Positions 10,171-19,132 of a stretch of 64,000 nt of DNA are shown here, piece after piece; positions within the stretch are counted from its first letter, which is position 1; each line of letters begins with the position of its first letter. A model generated the notes under the pieces. That model did not search any database, was not told the origin of the DNA, and saw only the letters and a list, made by a program, of their open reading frames with translations. The position numbers and the translations under genes were made by a program. Origin of the DNA: Mariprofundus ferrinatatus (lineage in GTDB: Bacteria > Pseudomonadota > Zetaproteobacteria > Mariprofundales > Mariprofundaceae); NCBI RefSeq assembly GCF_002795825.1, contig NZ_CP018800.1:992001-1056000 (forward strand), written 5' to 3'.

Positions 10171-10200
10171 AAAAGGCCGGATCGAATGATCCGGCCTTTT
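10171..10200. terminator. bidirectional intrinsic terminator icd / outer-membrane protein
   Basis: A 13-bp perfect stem (AAAAGGCCGGATC with its complement, GAAT loop) is flanked by A-runs and T-runs. It lies between the convergent icd and outer-membrane protein genes and can serve both strands. Confidence 0.92.
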
Positions 10201-10220
10201 TAGTTTGACGTACTGGAATA

Positions 10221-10976
10221 TCAGAAACGGAAAAAGGCTCCGGCATAGGGGCCGCTGAATGTGGTGTTAACATAGACGCTGTTAGAGTCGATTTTCAGCT
10301 TCAGCTGCCTGTATCCTGCATAGATGCCAAGCGTAGGAAGCGGTGAAAATTCCACTTGTGCATCCGCATCGAGGATGCTGTTGCCTGAATAACCGAGGTA
10401 GCCGACGCGGCCTGCTACTCCGACAAAGTCGGCAAGTGCAACACGGCCACGCAACCCAAGCGTTGGAATCGGAACGGTTGCATTGCGGCTGGTTGTAACT
10501 CCAGCGCTGGTGATCGAAGTTTTGGCCGTGATGGTTTTCAGGCTTGTTTCAACGCCGAGCTGGAAGCGTGATGGCAGGTCATCCATATTGATGAAATAAT
10601 AGGTGTAACCGATATCGAACATGTCGGCTTTGAAATCACTGCTTACCGTTGATCCGGCCGCATAGTTCTGGCCATTGTAGGTAATATTGCGATTAAGTAC
10701 TGCCGTGCCGCTAAAGGTCATGGGAACAAAGCCGAGTGAAAGGGCCGAGTCGCCCAGGTTGACGATGACTTCACCTGTGGGTTGCTTGCTGTTTTTCAGC
10801 CCCAGATCGGTCTCCATATCCACGCGTGTACCTGCATTGATGGCGGATGCTGCAAATTGGCCGGATGGAGAGAGAACCATGTAGCCAACTTTGATGGCAA
10901 CGGTCTCATCTGCATAGGCATGGTTTGCAAAGCCGAACATCATGGCAGATAGCGCAGCTAATATTTTCAATTTCAT
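10221..10976 (-). CDS. secreted outer-membrane beta-barrel-like protein
   Basis: 251 residues from ATG at 10976, preceded by GGAGTCTTATT. A signal peptide, MKLKILAALSAMMFGFANHAYA, is followed by alternating beta-strand sequence and a terminal FFRF, the aromatic end typical of outer-membrane barrels assembled by BAM. The TIGR03016 and OmpW-like families are possible relatives, but I do not recognise a specific one. A longer in-frame start at 11015 would put 13 residues before the signal peptide and is rejected. It is monocistronic, with the shared terminator directly downstream. Substrate or role is unknown. Confidence 0.75.
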   Translation of the reverse strand: MKLKILAALSAMMFGFANHAYADETVAIKVGYMVLSPSGQFAASAINAGTRVDMETDLGLKNSKQPTGEVIVNLGDSALSLGFVPMTFSGTAVLNRNITYNGQNYAAGSTVSSDFKADMFDIGYTYYFINMDDLPSRFQLGVETSLKTITAKTSITSAGVTTSRNATVPIPTLGLRGRVALADFVGVAGRVGYLGYSGNSILDADAQVEFSPLPTLGIYAGYRQLKLKIDSNSVYVNTTFSGPYAGAFFRF

Positions 10977-11156
10977 AATAAGACTCCGGTCGAAAGATTC
11001 TAAGTTGTGTTCCAAACCCTAGCTGGCGAAGTCTCTGATGCAGCGCCTGAAAGAATGTGATTTGAATCACGCACTGTTTGTTGCTGACAGTTTCCGGATG
11101 CTGTTTCTTTCCTGACGTTGTTAGCATTTAGCAGTATCTGAGGCTACTATGCAGCC

Positions 11157-13112
11157 ATGTTTTTGGGGGTTGATACCGGCGGAACGTTCACCGACTTTGT
11201 GCTGTTTGATGGTGCATCGGTTCGTTTCCATAAAGAGCTCTCAACCCCTGAGAATCCGTCGCTGGCCATTGAGCGGGGCATACAGAATCTTGGGCTGAAT
11301 GCGAGGGATCTGCATCTTATTCACGGGTCCACCGTTGCCACCAATGCAATTCTCGAACGTAAAGGTGTAAAAACGCTCTTCATCACCAACAAAGGCCTTG
11401 AGGATCTGCTTATTATTGGCCGCCAGACGCGCCCTGAACTCTATTCGCTTACCCCGGATGAGAGGGTTCCCTGGATTCACAGTGATGATTGTATGGGGCT
11501 GTCCGGGCGCATCAATGCTGACGGGGTTGAGATAGAACCTACGAACCGGCATGAATTTGCGGCGCTGGCCAATATCATCGAAAAGGGCGACTACAAAGCA
11601 GTTGCCGTTTGCCAGCTCTTCTCCTTCCTTAATAACAGTCACGAGAAGGAGATTGCTTCAGGAATCCCTGATGGTCCGTTTGTCTCATTGTCCCACGAAG
11701 TGGTGGCGGAATATCGCGAATACGAGCGTGGAGCGACGACATTTCTCAATGCCTATGTCGGGCCGCTGGTACAGCGCTACCTGAAGCATCTGGAGCATAC
11801 CTTGGCTCCAAAACATCTGTTTGTCATGCATTCCTCGGGCGGTGTGATGGCTGCGGAAGCTGCAGGATGTCAGGCTGTTAAGCTTGCACTGTCAGGTCCT
11901 GCAGGCGGTCTTGTAGCTGCACAGGCAATCGGCAGACAGTTAGGAGAATCAAAGCTGATAACCTTTGATATGGGAGGGACCAGCACCGATGTGTCGCTGA
12001 TTCGTGGTGAAGCAGCAAAAACCACCGAATCGGAGATTGCAGGAATTCCCATCGCTCTGCCAATGCTCGATATTCATACCATCGGAGCTGGCGGCGGCTC
12101 ACTCGCATGGATTGATGAGGCCGGACTCCCTCAGGTGGGGCCGGAATCTGCAGGGGCTTCTCCCGGCCCGGTCTGCTATGGGTTGGGGGGGCAAACGCCA
12201 GCCGTGACTGATGCCAACCTTGTGCTTGGCCGTATTCCGCCAACGGCAAAGCTTGCCGGATCTATGCTGCTTGATCGGGAGGCGGCACTCGTAGCCTTTG
12301 AGAAGTATGGCGAAACGCTTGGTCTTGGGCCGGAGTCAGCCGCTGAAGCTGTTATTCGAATTGCCGAGGAGCACATGGCTGGCGCCCTGCGTGTGGTATC
12401 GGTGCAGCGGGGACATAATCCGGATGACTTTGCGTTACTCTGTTTTGGCGGCGCAGGCGGTCTGCACGCCTGTGCTTTGGCGGATGCGCTTGGTATGCGA
12501 AGGGTGGTTGTTCCACTTGCCAGTGGCGCGTTTTCGGCGCTTGGCATGCTGGCCGGCAGGCAGCAGGGCGATTACTCACGTAGCAAGCCAATTGCTGCAC
12601 TCGATGGTGATGCGATGCCTCAGCTGCAACATCTGTTTGGCGAACTTGAACAGGAGGCTGCAGCTGAAATGGAGGGTTTGACTCTTCAATTCGAGCGTCG
12701 TGTAGATATGCGTTACATGGGGCAGGGATTTCAACTTACTGTTCCTATGCATGGTGAGATCAGTGCAATGATTGAGGGTTTCACTGCGGCGCATCTGAAA
12801 GCCTATGGTCATAGTCTGGATCGCCCTGTCGAGATCGTTACTGCGAGGTTGACCGCATTTGTCGAACGACCCGAACTCAGTTTTCCGAATCTCTCTGCAT
12901 CTGAAAAAGAGACTAAACCTTGCGACTTCTCCACCATTTATGGGGTCGGTGAAGTGCCGCAATATTTGAGATCAGAGCTCAGGCCCGGTTGTGACATTGC
13001 AGGCCCTGCGTTGGTGATCGAAGAGACCTCTACTCTCTGGATTTCTGCAGGATGGAGGATGAACGCCACGACCTTTGGCCACCTTTTGCTGGAGCGATGT
13101 CATGGCTTTTGA
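11157..13112 (+). CDS. hyuA: hydantoinase/5-oxoprolinase A subunit
   Basis: 651-residue HyuA-family ATPase subunit. The N-terminal Hydant_A_N domain begins with the phosphate loop GVDTGGTFTDFVLFD. The central hydantoinase A domain carries a second actin/ASKHA-like loop, TFDMGGTSTDVSL. Family members hydrolyse cyclic amides (hydantoins, 5-oxoproline) with ATP, or form the beta subunit of acetone-type carboxylases. Here the partner is an adjacent HyuB-type subunit, so an ATP-dependent 5-oxoprolinase or N-methylhydantoinase is most likely. The gene overlaps hyuB by 11 bases. The substrate is not decidable from sequence. Confidence 0.88.
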   Translation: MFLGVDTGGTFTDFVLFDGASVRFHKELSTPENPSLAIERGIQNLGLNARDLHLIHGSTVATNAILERKGVKTLFITNKGLEDLLIIGRQTRPELYSLTPDERVPWIHSDDCMGLSGRINADGVEIEPTNRHEFAALANIIEKGDYKAVAVCQLFSFLNNSHEKEIASGIPDGPFVSLSHEVVAEYREYERGATTFLNAYVGPLVQRYLKHLEHTLAPKHLFVMHSSGGVMAAEAAGCQAVKLALSGPAGGLVAAQAIGRQLGESKLITFDMGGTSTDVSLIRGEAAKTTESEIAGIPIALPMLDIHTIGAGGGSLAWIDEAGLPQVGPESAGASPGPVCYGLGGQTPAVTDANLVLGRIPPTAKLAGSMLLDREAALVAFEKYGETLGLGPESAAEAVIRIAEEHMAGALRVVSVQRGHNPDDFALLCFGGAGGLHACALADALGMRRVVVPLASGAFSALGMLAGRQQGDYSRSKPIAALDGDAMPQLQHLFGELEQEAAAEMEGLTLQFERRVDMRYMGQGFQLTVPMHGEISAMIEGFTAAHLKAYGHSLDRPVEIVTARLTAFVERPELSFPNLSASEKETKPCDFSTIYGVGEVPQYLRSELRPGCDIAGPALVIEETSTLWISAGWRMNATTFGHLLLERCHGF

Positions 13113-14652
13113 TGTGGTAAAGATAAGCCTTTTTGCACACAGGTTGTCTGCGATTTGTGAGGAGATGGGGGCAGTGCTCAAGCGAAGTGCCATATCACCC
13201 AATATCCGGGATCGTGAGGACTTTTCGTGTGCCCTGTTTGATGAGAAAGGTGAATTAATCGCACAGGCTGCACATGTCCCAGTGCATCTGGGTTCAATGG
13301 CTTTTGCCATGCGCGATGTGATCCCCCGCTTTTCCTGGCAGGCCGGCGACGTGGTGGTGTTCAACGACCCGTTTCTGGGTGGTACACACCTTCCCGATAT
13401 CACCGTTGTAACTCCGGTATTTGTAGGGGGTGAGTTGGTCGCTTTCACTGCCGCAAGGGCGCATCATGCCGATATTGGTGGCCTCTCTCCCGGTTCCATG
13501 GGTGTGGAGACCTCCCTTGAAGATGAAGGGGTGGTCATTTCACCCTGTTACTGGTACCGGGCGGCAGTTGAAGATCCACTGCTTGCCAGAGTGTTTTTTG
13601 ATCGGGTGCGGGCACCTGTTGAACGCATGGGTGATCTTTCAGCCCAACGGGCGGCTGCCCTGCTAGGCGGCGAACGGCTGAATGAATTGAATGCGATAAA
13701 CTTAAGGGGGATGTTTCAGGCGCTCTGTGACATCACTGAGGGATACGGGCGCGCTGCAGTGAAGAAGATTCCGGATGGAAGTTACAGCTTTGAGGATCGA
13801 CTTGAGGACGACGGCTGTGGCTCCGGCCCGCTAACCATACGTGTCAAAGTGAGTGTAAGTGGTGAATCTGCCCATGTCGATTTTACCGGCACTGCAGGTC
13901 AGAGCAGGGGGCCGGTAAACTGTCCTCTGGCCGTGACTGCCGCGAGTGTCTACTACGTATTTCGCTGCCTGATGCCAGCCCATACGCCTCAGGCTGCAGC
14001 AGTATTTCATCCGATTACGATTAGTGCTCCGGAAGGTTGTCTTGTTAATGCTGGCAATGGAGCGGCAGTGGCTGCAGGCAATGTGGAGACCAGCCAGCGT
14101 ATTGTGGATGTGCTGCTCGGGGCCCTGGCCAATGCGATCCCGGAACATATCCCCGCCGCGGCACAGGGAACCATGAATAATGTCATCTTTGGTGGCAGAA
14201 CAAGCAATGAGGAGTGGGTCTATTACGAAACGGTGGCCGGAGGTATGGGGGGGCACTCAGAGGGAAACGGTCTTGCTGCTGTTCAGTGCCATATGACCAA
14301 TACCAAGAACTCCTCAATTGAGGTGCTTGAGATGCACTATCCGTTGCGAATTGCTTCCTATTCACTCCGTCATGGTTCTGGCGGAGAGGGTATTTACCAC
14401 GGTGGAGACGGGTTGATCCGTGAGTGGATGATCATGGAGGATTGTCACCTCTCCCTGTTAACCGAGCGAAGAAATACAGCCCCGTACGGACTTGCAGGTG
14501 GAGAAGCTGGAAAGTGCGGCAGCAACAGCCTGTGGCGAAACGGCGAGTGGCATCCTCTCTCCGCAAAAGGCAGCTTTGAGCTTCAGCGTGGCGACAGGAT
14601 CAGGCTTGAAACGCCCGGTGGTGGTGGCTTCGGCAAGAAGGATAAACGATGA
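13102..14652 (+). CDS. hyuB: hydantoinase/5-oxoprolinase B subunit
   Basis: 516-residue HyuB-family subunit partnering the preceding HyuA. Family hallmarks include SPNIRDREDFSCALFD near the N-terminus, GDVVVFNDPFLGGTHLPDI with its metal-ligand-like Asp/His cluster, and the C-terminal glycine-rich TPGGGGFG. The start chosen is ATG 13102 with GGAG eight bases upstream, inside the end of hyuA; ATG 13075 lies deeper in hyuA and lacks an RBS. The stop overlaps the tsaD start (ATGA), so the three genes are one operon. Its likely role is opening cyclic amides such as 5-oxoproline. Confidence 0.88.
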   Translation: MAFDVVKISLFAHRLSAICEEMGAVLKRSAISPNIRDREDFSCALFDEKGELIAQAAHVPVHLGSMAFAMRDVIPRFSWQAGDVVVFNDPFLGGTHLPDITVVTPVFVGGELVAFTAARAHHADIGGLSPGSMGVETSLEDEGVVISPCYWYRAAVEDPLLARVFFDRVRAPVERMGDLSAQRAAALLGGERLNELNAINLRGMFQALCDITEGYGRAAVKKIPDGSYSFEDRLEDDGCGSGPLTIRVKVSVSGESAHVDFTGTAGQSRGPVNCPLAVTAASVYYVFRCLMPAHTPQAAAVFHPITISAPEGCLVNAGNGAAVAAGNVETSQRIVDVLLGALANAIPEHIPAAAQGTMNNVIFGGRTSNEEWVYYETVAGGMGGHSEGNGLAAVQCHMTNTKNSSIEVLEMHYPLRIASYSLRHGSGGEGIYHGGDGLIREWMIMEDCHLSLLTERRNTAPYGLAGGEAGKCGSNSLWRNGEWHPLSAKGSFELQRGDRIRLETPGGGGFGKKDKR

Positions 14653-15677
14653 TAATAGTAGGAATTGAGACCTCGTGTGATGAGACAGCGGTGGCGATCT
14701 ATGAGGGTGATGTGGCAACCGGAAAAGGGGAGCTTCTGGCAGAACAGGTTGCTTCGCAGATCGAGACGCATGCGCGTTTTGGCGGTGTGGTGCCCGAGGT
14801 CGCTTCTCGAGAACACCTTCTGGCTCTTCCACCGATGGTTGAGTCGGTACTGGCTGAAGCGAGTCTGCCCTGGAGTCGGGTCGATTATATCGCAGTTACG
14901 GCTGGCCCTGGACTGATGGGGGCACTGCTTGTCGGAACCTCCTATGCAAGGGCTGCCGGGCTGGTTCACAACATACCGGTTCTGCCGGTTCATCACATGG
15001 AGGGTCATCTGCTTGCACCCGGACTGGCTGGCGCACTGCCCGAGTTTCCTTTTATCACGCTGCTGGTGTCCGGTGGCCATACAATGCTGGTACGGGTTGA
15101 CGGAATAGGGAGCTACAGCGTGATCGGTGAAACCGTGGATGATGCGGCGGGTGAATGTTTTGATAAGTCGGCCAGGCTTCTCGGGCTTCCCTATCCGGGA
15201 GGGCCAGAGGTTGCTCTGCTGGCTAAAGGTGGAGACCGCAAACGTTTTGGCCTGCCTCGGCCAATGCTCAACAGGGATAATCTCGATTTCAGTTTTTCGG
15301 GGTTGAAAACGGCGGTGATGTATGCCGTGAAGAATGCGGGCGGAATTGAATCCTTTGATCTGCAGGCAATGAAAGATATGGCGGCCGGCATTGAAGGTTC
15401 GATCTGCGAGGTTCTGGTGAAGAAGAGTGTTCGCGCCTGTCTGCGCGAAGATGCTCCGAGGCTGGTGATTGCGGGTGGAGTGGCTGCCAATCAGACGCTG
15501 AGATCAATGCTCTTCAAGCTGGCTGAATCAAAAGGGGTTGAGGTTCATCTGCCACATCCCAAGCACTGTACCGACAATGCCGCAATGATTGCCTATGCCG
15601 GATTCCAGCATCTGTTTGCGGGTCGTAATGCTCCGGAAGAGTGGGATGCTACGCCCAGATGGACATTGCAGACATAA
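14649..15677 (+). CDS. tsaD: tRNA N6-adenosine threonylcarbamoyltransferase
   Basis: 342-residue TsaD (Gcp/YgjD), the catalytic subunit that transfers threonylcarbamoyl from TC-AMP to A37 of ANN-decoding tRNAs. GIETSCDETAVAIY opens the ASKHA fold, the metal-binding HHMEGHL carries the conserved HxxxH, and LLVSGGHTML and VIAGGVAANQTLR are the phosphate loops. The length is normal. The start ATG overlaps the hyuB stop. It is essential in most bacteria. Its coupling to hydantoinase genes, rather than to rpsU or dnaG, is notable. It converges on the pilin operon with only 17 bases between stops and no clear terminator. Confidence 0.97.
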   Translation: MIIVGIETSCDETAVAIYEGDVATGKGELLAEQVASQIETHARFGGVVPEVASREHLLALPPMVESVLAEASLPWSRVDYIAVTAGPGLMGALLVGTSYARAAGLVHNIPVLPVHHMEGHLLAPGLAGALPEFPFITLLVSGGHTMLVRVDGIGSYSVIGETVDDAAGECFDKSARLLGLPYPGGPEVALLAKGGDRKRFGLPRPMLNRDNLDFSFSGLKTAVMYAVKNAGGIESFDLQAMKDMAAGIEGSICEVLVKKSVRACLREDAPRLVIAGGVAANQTLRSMLFKLAESKGVEVHLPHPKHCTDNAAMIAYAGFQHLFAGRNAPEEWDATPRWTLQT

Positions 15678-15694
15678 TTGTTTTCGCTCTGGAG

Positions 15695-16195
15695 TTACTG
15701 GTACAGCGCCCACGACGATAAATCACTGCCAGTCGTTGCTGCAGGTATATCAGCGTTGGAAAAAGCACCGGAAATGCTCTTTTTGCGATAATTACCGTCT
15801 TCAAGTTCCATTGCTACAATGGTGGGGCTTGCATCGTGTTTACCTCCGATGACAATGGTCTGTTTGCTGGCATCAACATTAGCTGCAACTTTCACATCAA
15901 GGCTGAGGCTTCTTATTTCAAATAGTTCTACGCTACTATCTGGAAGTGTAATGTTTTTACTGATCAATCCATCTGCCTGTTTGTCAGCAACATTAATCGC
16001 AACATAAACCTTATTGTCGTTGAAGAATTGATTCTCAAAGAGATTGATGTGAAATATGTCTGCCACTGATTGAGAAACATATGCTTTCTGTCTGTAACTG
16101 TTGTAGGAGGGTATGGCGATACTTGCCAGAATACCAATGATGGCTACAACGATCATCAGTTCGATAAGCGTGAATCCTAAATCCCTTCTCTGCAT
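15695..16195 (-). CDS. type IV pilin-like protein (second pilin)
   Basis: 166 residues. A class III leader, MQRRDLG, is followed by [20 protein letters not shown]. This is the prepilin peptidase site with Gly-1, Phe+1 and Glu+5, plus the N-terminal assembly helix. The rest is a beta-rich pilin head unlike the neighbouring pilA product. Its start lies within the last 19 bases of the TPR-like gene, so it is the last gene of a minus-strand operon with an ABC transporter. It may be a minor pilin or a pseudopilin; no cysteine pair is visible. Confidence 0.88.
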   Translation of the reverse strand: MQRRDLGFTLIELMIVVAIIGILASIAIPSYNSYRQKAYVSQSVADIFHINLFENQFFNDNKVYVAINVADKQADGLISKNITLPDSSVELFEIRSLSLDVKVAANVDASKQTIVIGGKHDASPTIVAMELEDGNYRKKSISGAFSNADIPAATTGSDLSSWALYQ

Positions 16196-16851
16196 TCCTC
16201 CTCCTCCTGCAGCTTTCTGATGCGCCGGATGATTCCCTGCTGATACTTCTCAGGCATGGTTTCCAATCGGCTTTTCAGAAAAACAATTGCAGCCCTGCAT
16301 CCACTCTGCCTTTTTAATATAGCGGTTGTAAACCCCATTACTAAAGGAGTGCTGTCGGGTTGACTGGCAGCGCGCTTACCCAAAGAGAGGGCCAGTTGCT
16401 CATTTTTCAGTTCCTGATGTGCCAGAAAGGCTGCTGCAAGCAGGGGGTCAGAGCTTTTCATATAGGTTTCGCTCATGGATAGGATGGTAATGGCCTCCTC
16501 AATATCCTGCGCCTCATAGGCGAGCAGGCCTTCAGTCAGGCGGTAGATGTCCCTGAAATATGGGTCCATCTCCTGTCCAAGATAGAGTTCATACCTTAGT
16601 GCCGACCACCATGGGGCTCTCTTTTCAACTGGCAGGGCCATGGCTTGTGCATATATGTTGTAAACGTTTAGTACCGCAAGATCAGCTGCAAAAGCCGGAA
16701 CAGGACCTGCCATTGCATGGTACCATAACGCCTGTTTCTCACTCCATGGCGCAGAGTGAATTGGCGTAAACTCCTGTCTTGGCGGCGTGTTGGTGCGCCC
16801 CCATGCGATGCCGGCAATCAGAAGGAGTACGATTGCCAGGCGGATAATCAT
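16177..16851 (-). CDS. membrane-anchored TPR-like protein
   Basis: 224 residues with an N-terminal hydrophobic segment, [18 protein letters not shown], acting as a signal anchor or signal peptide. Alpha-helical repeats of TPR-like character follow ([28 protein letters not shown]). No named family is recognised. It overlaps both neighbours: its start overlaps the permease stop (ATGA) and its end overlaps the pilin start. It therefore probably works with this pilin and ABC transporter, perhaps as a periplasmic accessory protein. Confidence 0.7.
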   Translation of the reverse strand: MIIRLAIVLLLIAGIAWGRTNTPPRQEFTPIHSAPWSEKQALWYHAMAGPVPAFAADLAVLNVYNIYAQAMALPVEKRAPWWSALRYELYLGQEMDPYFRDIYRLTEGLLAYEAQDIEEAITILSMSETYMKSSDPLLAAAFLAHQELKNEQLALSLGKRAASQPDSTPLVMGFTTAILKRQSGCRAAIVFLKSRLETMPEKYQQGIIRRIRKLQEEEECREGI

Positions 16852-17669
16852 TTCAGGTCACGACGATTGAACACTGCTGTGGCAGCCATAATGGCAACTG
16901 CGGCATAGGCGATGTGCTGAAGGCAGTAAGAGATAACTGAACTTGCTGATAGAGGGAGGCTGTGGGCCAGTCTGAGCGAAATCTGGCTGCTGGAGAGATC
17001 GGGCAGGAGCTGGTTAATACTGTGCAGCAGCATGCCTATCCATGCGGGCGTCTCTTTGGCCACTTCGGATGATTGCATGGCATCCAGTACCGGCGGTAGA
17101 GACCAGCAGATCAGCCATATTGAAAAGAGGAATACGGTGATCTCAGCTGAGCCGGTTGCGCCTGCAGCAATCAGGAAGAGGATGGCTGCAAGTGCGAGAT
17201 AGGGCATGAGAATCAAAAGGCTTCCGAAGCTGAAAGAGAGTGAGGCATTCGCGCTGACATACACCGGCCAGGTACTTTCAGCCCAGATAAATGCGGCAAT
17301 TGATGATGAGATATAGCAAACAAGAAGGGGAAGTATGCTGCTGACAACACCGATAAAGCGCCCCCAGAGATATTTTTCACGGGACATCGGCAGTGTCAGG
17401 AAGATGCTGCATATGCCCTGTTCAATATCCCTTGCCAGCAGAGGCACGGCGAGAAAGAAAAGATAGGCCGACAGCCACGCATGCTGTGATGCAAACAGCA
17501 TGTCCATAAATACTTTACCCAGATCGAGCATGAACAGGGAGGTCGGGATCAGCATCAGCCAGGGAATGATGATCAGCGTCAGCAGAATCGTCTTGTAGAT
17601 GCGCTGTCCAGCCATCTCTTTCAGGGTAAACCAGATCAGTGAAAACAGCTGGTTCATTGTCTGGTCCAC
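16848..17669 (-). CDS. ABC-2-type transporter permease, pilin-linked
   Basis: 273-residue integral membrane protein with about six hydrophobic spans (TILLTLIIIPWLMLIPTSLF first). A cytoplasmic stretch, LTLPMSREKYLWGRF, is typical of ABC-2 permeases. It overlaps the ATPase gene upstream by 16 bases. The ATPase-permease-accessory-pilin order recalls the pilG-pilH-pilI ABC genes in the Myxococcus type IV pilus cluster, which are needed for pilus export. This functional parallel is inference. The M at 17669 is used; a second Met four codons later is an alternative. Confidence 0.85.
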   Translation of the reverse strand: MDQTMNQLFSLIWFTLKEMAGQRIYKTILLTLIIIPWLMLIPTSLFMLDLGKVFMDMLFASQHAWLSAYLFFLAVPLLARDIEQGICSIFLTLPMSREKYLWGRFIGVVSSILPLLVCYISSSIAAFIWAESTWPVYVSANASLSFSFGSLLILMPYLALAAILFLIAAGATGSAEITVFLFSIWLICWSLPPVLDAMQSSEVAKETPAWIGMLLHSINQLLPDLSSSQISLRLAHSLPLSASSVISYCLQHIAYAAVAIMAATAVFNRRDLK

Positions 17670-18334
17670 CGGGCAAGTTTCTCCTCGAGCACTTTAGCTT
17701 CAGCAAGCGAGTGCTCATGCAGACGAACCTCTTCGCAGATGCAGCCATGCGCCATGATCAGAACCCTGTCGCATAACTGAACCATGTCGGAGACAATGTG
17801 GCTGGACATAAGAAAGGCCGCTCCCTGCTGCTTCTTTTCACCCAACAGACTCAATACCTCGGCCCGTCCAAGGGCATCTAGCCCCGACATCGGCTCATCC
17901 AGGCAGACCAGTTGTGGATCACCACAAAGGGTCAGGGCAAGGGCTGTGCGCTGGCGCATCCCTTTTGAATACTGGCCGATTGGCCGACTCCGGGCATCCG
18001 GTGCCAGATTCATTGCTGCAAGGCTCTCCTCTGCCAGTGTCGGGATTAATCCCGATGCTTTACATTTAAAGCGGAGCAGATTCAGGGCGGAGATCGAAGT
18101 TGGCAGTTGGGGAAGTTCCGGGAGGTAGGCGGGGGAGGTGCCCGGATGATCAATGCTCCCTTCACTGGAACGGGTAAGCCCCAGTATACATTTGATCAGC
18201 GTACTTTTTCCGGCGCCATTGGCGCCAAGCAGGCCTACAGCCTCTCCTGATTGAATCGAGAAGCTCACATTCTTAACTGCATGCTTCTCACGATAGCGTT
18301 TATGTAAAGAGGATACGGATAGCACGGTGGGCAT
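17654..18334 (-). CDS. ABC transporter ATP-binding protein, pilin-linked
   Basis: 226-residue ATPase from ATG 18334 (MPTVLSVSSLHKRY). Walker A is GANGAGKST, the signature is YSKGMRQR, Walker B is LVCLDEPMSG, and the H-loop is SSHIVSD. This is the ABC-2 (drug/antibiotic export, CcmA-like) subgroup. The longer frame from 18403 begins inside the pilA terminator and is rejected. It pairs with the downstream permease. Since it follows the pilA terminator, expression is either by read-through or from its own promoter near 18340-18385; no strong promoter was seen. Confidence 0.9.
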   Translation of the reverse strand: MPTVLSVSSLHKRYREKHAVKNVSFSIQSGEAVGLLGANGAGKSTLIKCILGLTRSSEGSIDHPGTSPAYLPELPQLPTSISALNLLRFKCKASGLIPTLAEESLAAMNLAPDARSRPIGQYSKGMRQRTALALTLCGDPQLVCLDEPMSGLDALGRAEVLSLLGEKKQQGAAFLMSSHIVSDMVQLCDRVLIMAHGCICEEVRLHEHSLAEAKVLEEKLARWTRQ

Positions 18335-18390
18335 GTTTCGGATTATCAATGAATGCGATGATGATTCAAGCAGTGTTCTCGGCGCATAAA

Positions 18391-18415
18391 AAAAGAGGGC
18401 CAAAGGCCCTCTTTT
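18391..18415 (-). terminator. pilA terminator
   Basis: An 11-bp stem (AAAAGAGGGCC and its complement, AAA loop) with flanking A/T-runs lies 20 bases past the pilA stop on the minus strand. It probably separates abundant pilin mRNA from the downstream ABC operon. Confidence 0.9.
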
Positions 18416-18435
18416 CTGTTGTTTGCAGAAGCCGA

Positions 18436-18894
18436 TTAAGGCGCGGCAGGAAGATCGCCGGCTGCCAGAGCAGTACCAGCAGTACCTGTTGCGTTTGTAA
18501 TGGTTGGTGCAGCGCTGGTGGTTTTATAAACTGTATCGCCAGCAAGGTGTTTGGTTGCGGCACCATATGTCTGGTTGCCAGTACCAGCAGTGCTACCGAA
18601 GGATACGCTGCTTGAGAGGTTCATTGTTGCCGTGTTGGTACCGTCAGTCAGAGTAAGTGGGCTGGTTGACGCTGCCGCATTAGCATTAGGGTATTTATTG
18701 TTATCGTTGAAGAATACCTCAAACGTGGTCTGTGCGGAGTGCAGGTCAGCCTGTGCTGCAGAGTTGAATGCTTTTACGCGGTAGCTTGCAAACTGCGGAA
18801 TCGCGATTGCTGCCAGAATACCGATGATGGCCACAACGATCATCAGCTCGATCAGTGTGAAGCCCTTCTCATTATTTTTAATCATGTTCGTCAT
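18436..18894 (-). CDS. pilA: major type IV pilin
   Basis: 152 residues from ATG 18894, with GGGAGA eight bases upstream. A short leader ending in NNEKG is followed by [20 protein letters not shown] (Gly-1, Phe+1, Glu+5). The head domain is small, rich in Thr, Ala and Ser, and has no cysteines, so there is no classical disulfide D-region. A good sigma-54 promoter, a 50-base leader and a strong terminator fit a monocistronic, highly expressed major pilin under PilR-type control. An upstream in-frame Met at 18909 falls inside the RBS region and is less likely. Confidence 0.93.
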   Translation of the reverse strand: MTNMIKNNEKGFTLIELMIVVAIIGILAAIAIPQFASYRVKAFNSAAQADLHSAQTTFEVFFNDNNKYPNANAAASTSPLTLTDGTNTATMNLSSSVSFGSTAGTGNQTYGAATKHLAGDTVYKTTSAAPTITNATGTAGTALAAGDLPAAP

Positions 18895-18954
18895 TTGAAT
18901 ATCTCCCATATATGTTTTGCACCTTCTTGGTACACTCTAATTCACTAATCTCAT

Positions 18955-18971
18955 CGCAAGCATGATGCCAA
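18955..18971 (-). promoter_or_regulatory. sigma-54 promoter of pilA
   Basis: On the minus strand TTGGCATCATGCTTGCG has the -24 GG and -12 GC exactly ten bases apart, matching consensus TGGCAC-N5-TTGCA well. The predicted transcription start is near 18944. Sigma-54 control of pilA with the PilS/PilR pair is established in several proteobacteria. Confidence 0.8.
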
Positions 18972-19132
18972 TAAATTTCGTGATACCATAGCATTATTCT
19001 GGCAATAGTGACAAAAAACGTCACTTCCATGTGTCAAAACTGGATGTGGTCAACTGCCCAGATAGTTTCAGCTCTGAAGAGGTTTCTCTTTGGCCTCTGT
19101 TTACGCATAGTGTTGCTGTGTGGGGGAATCGT

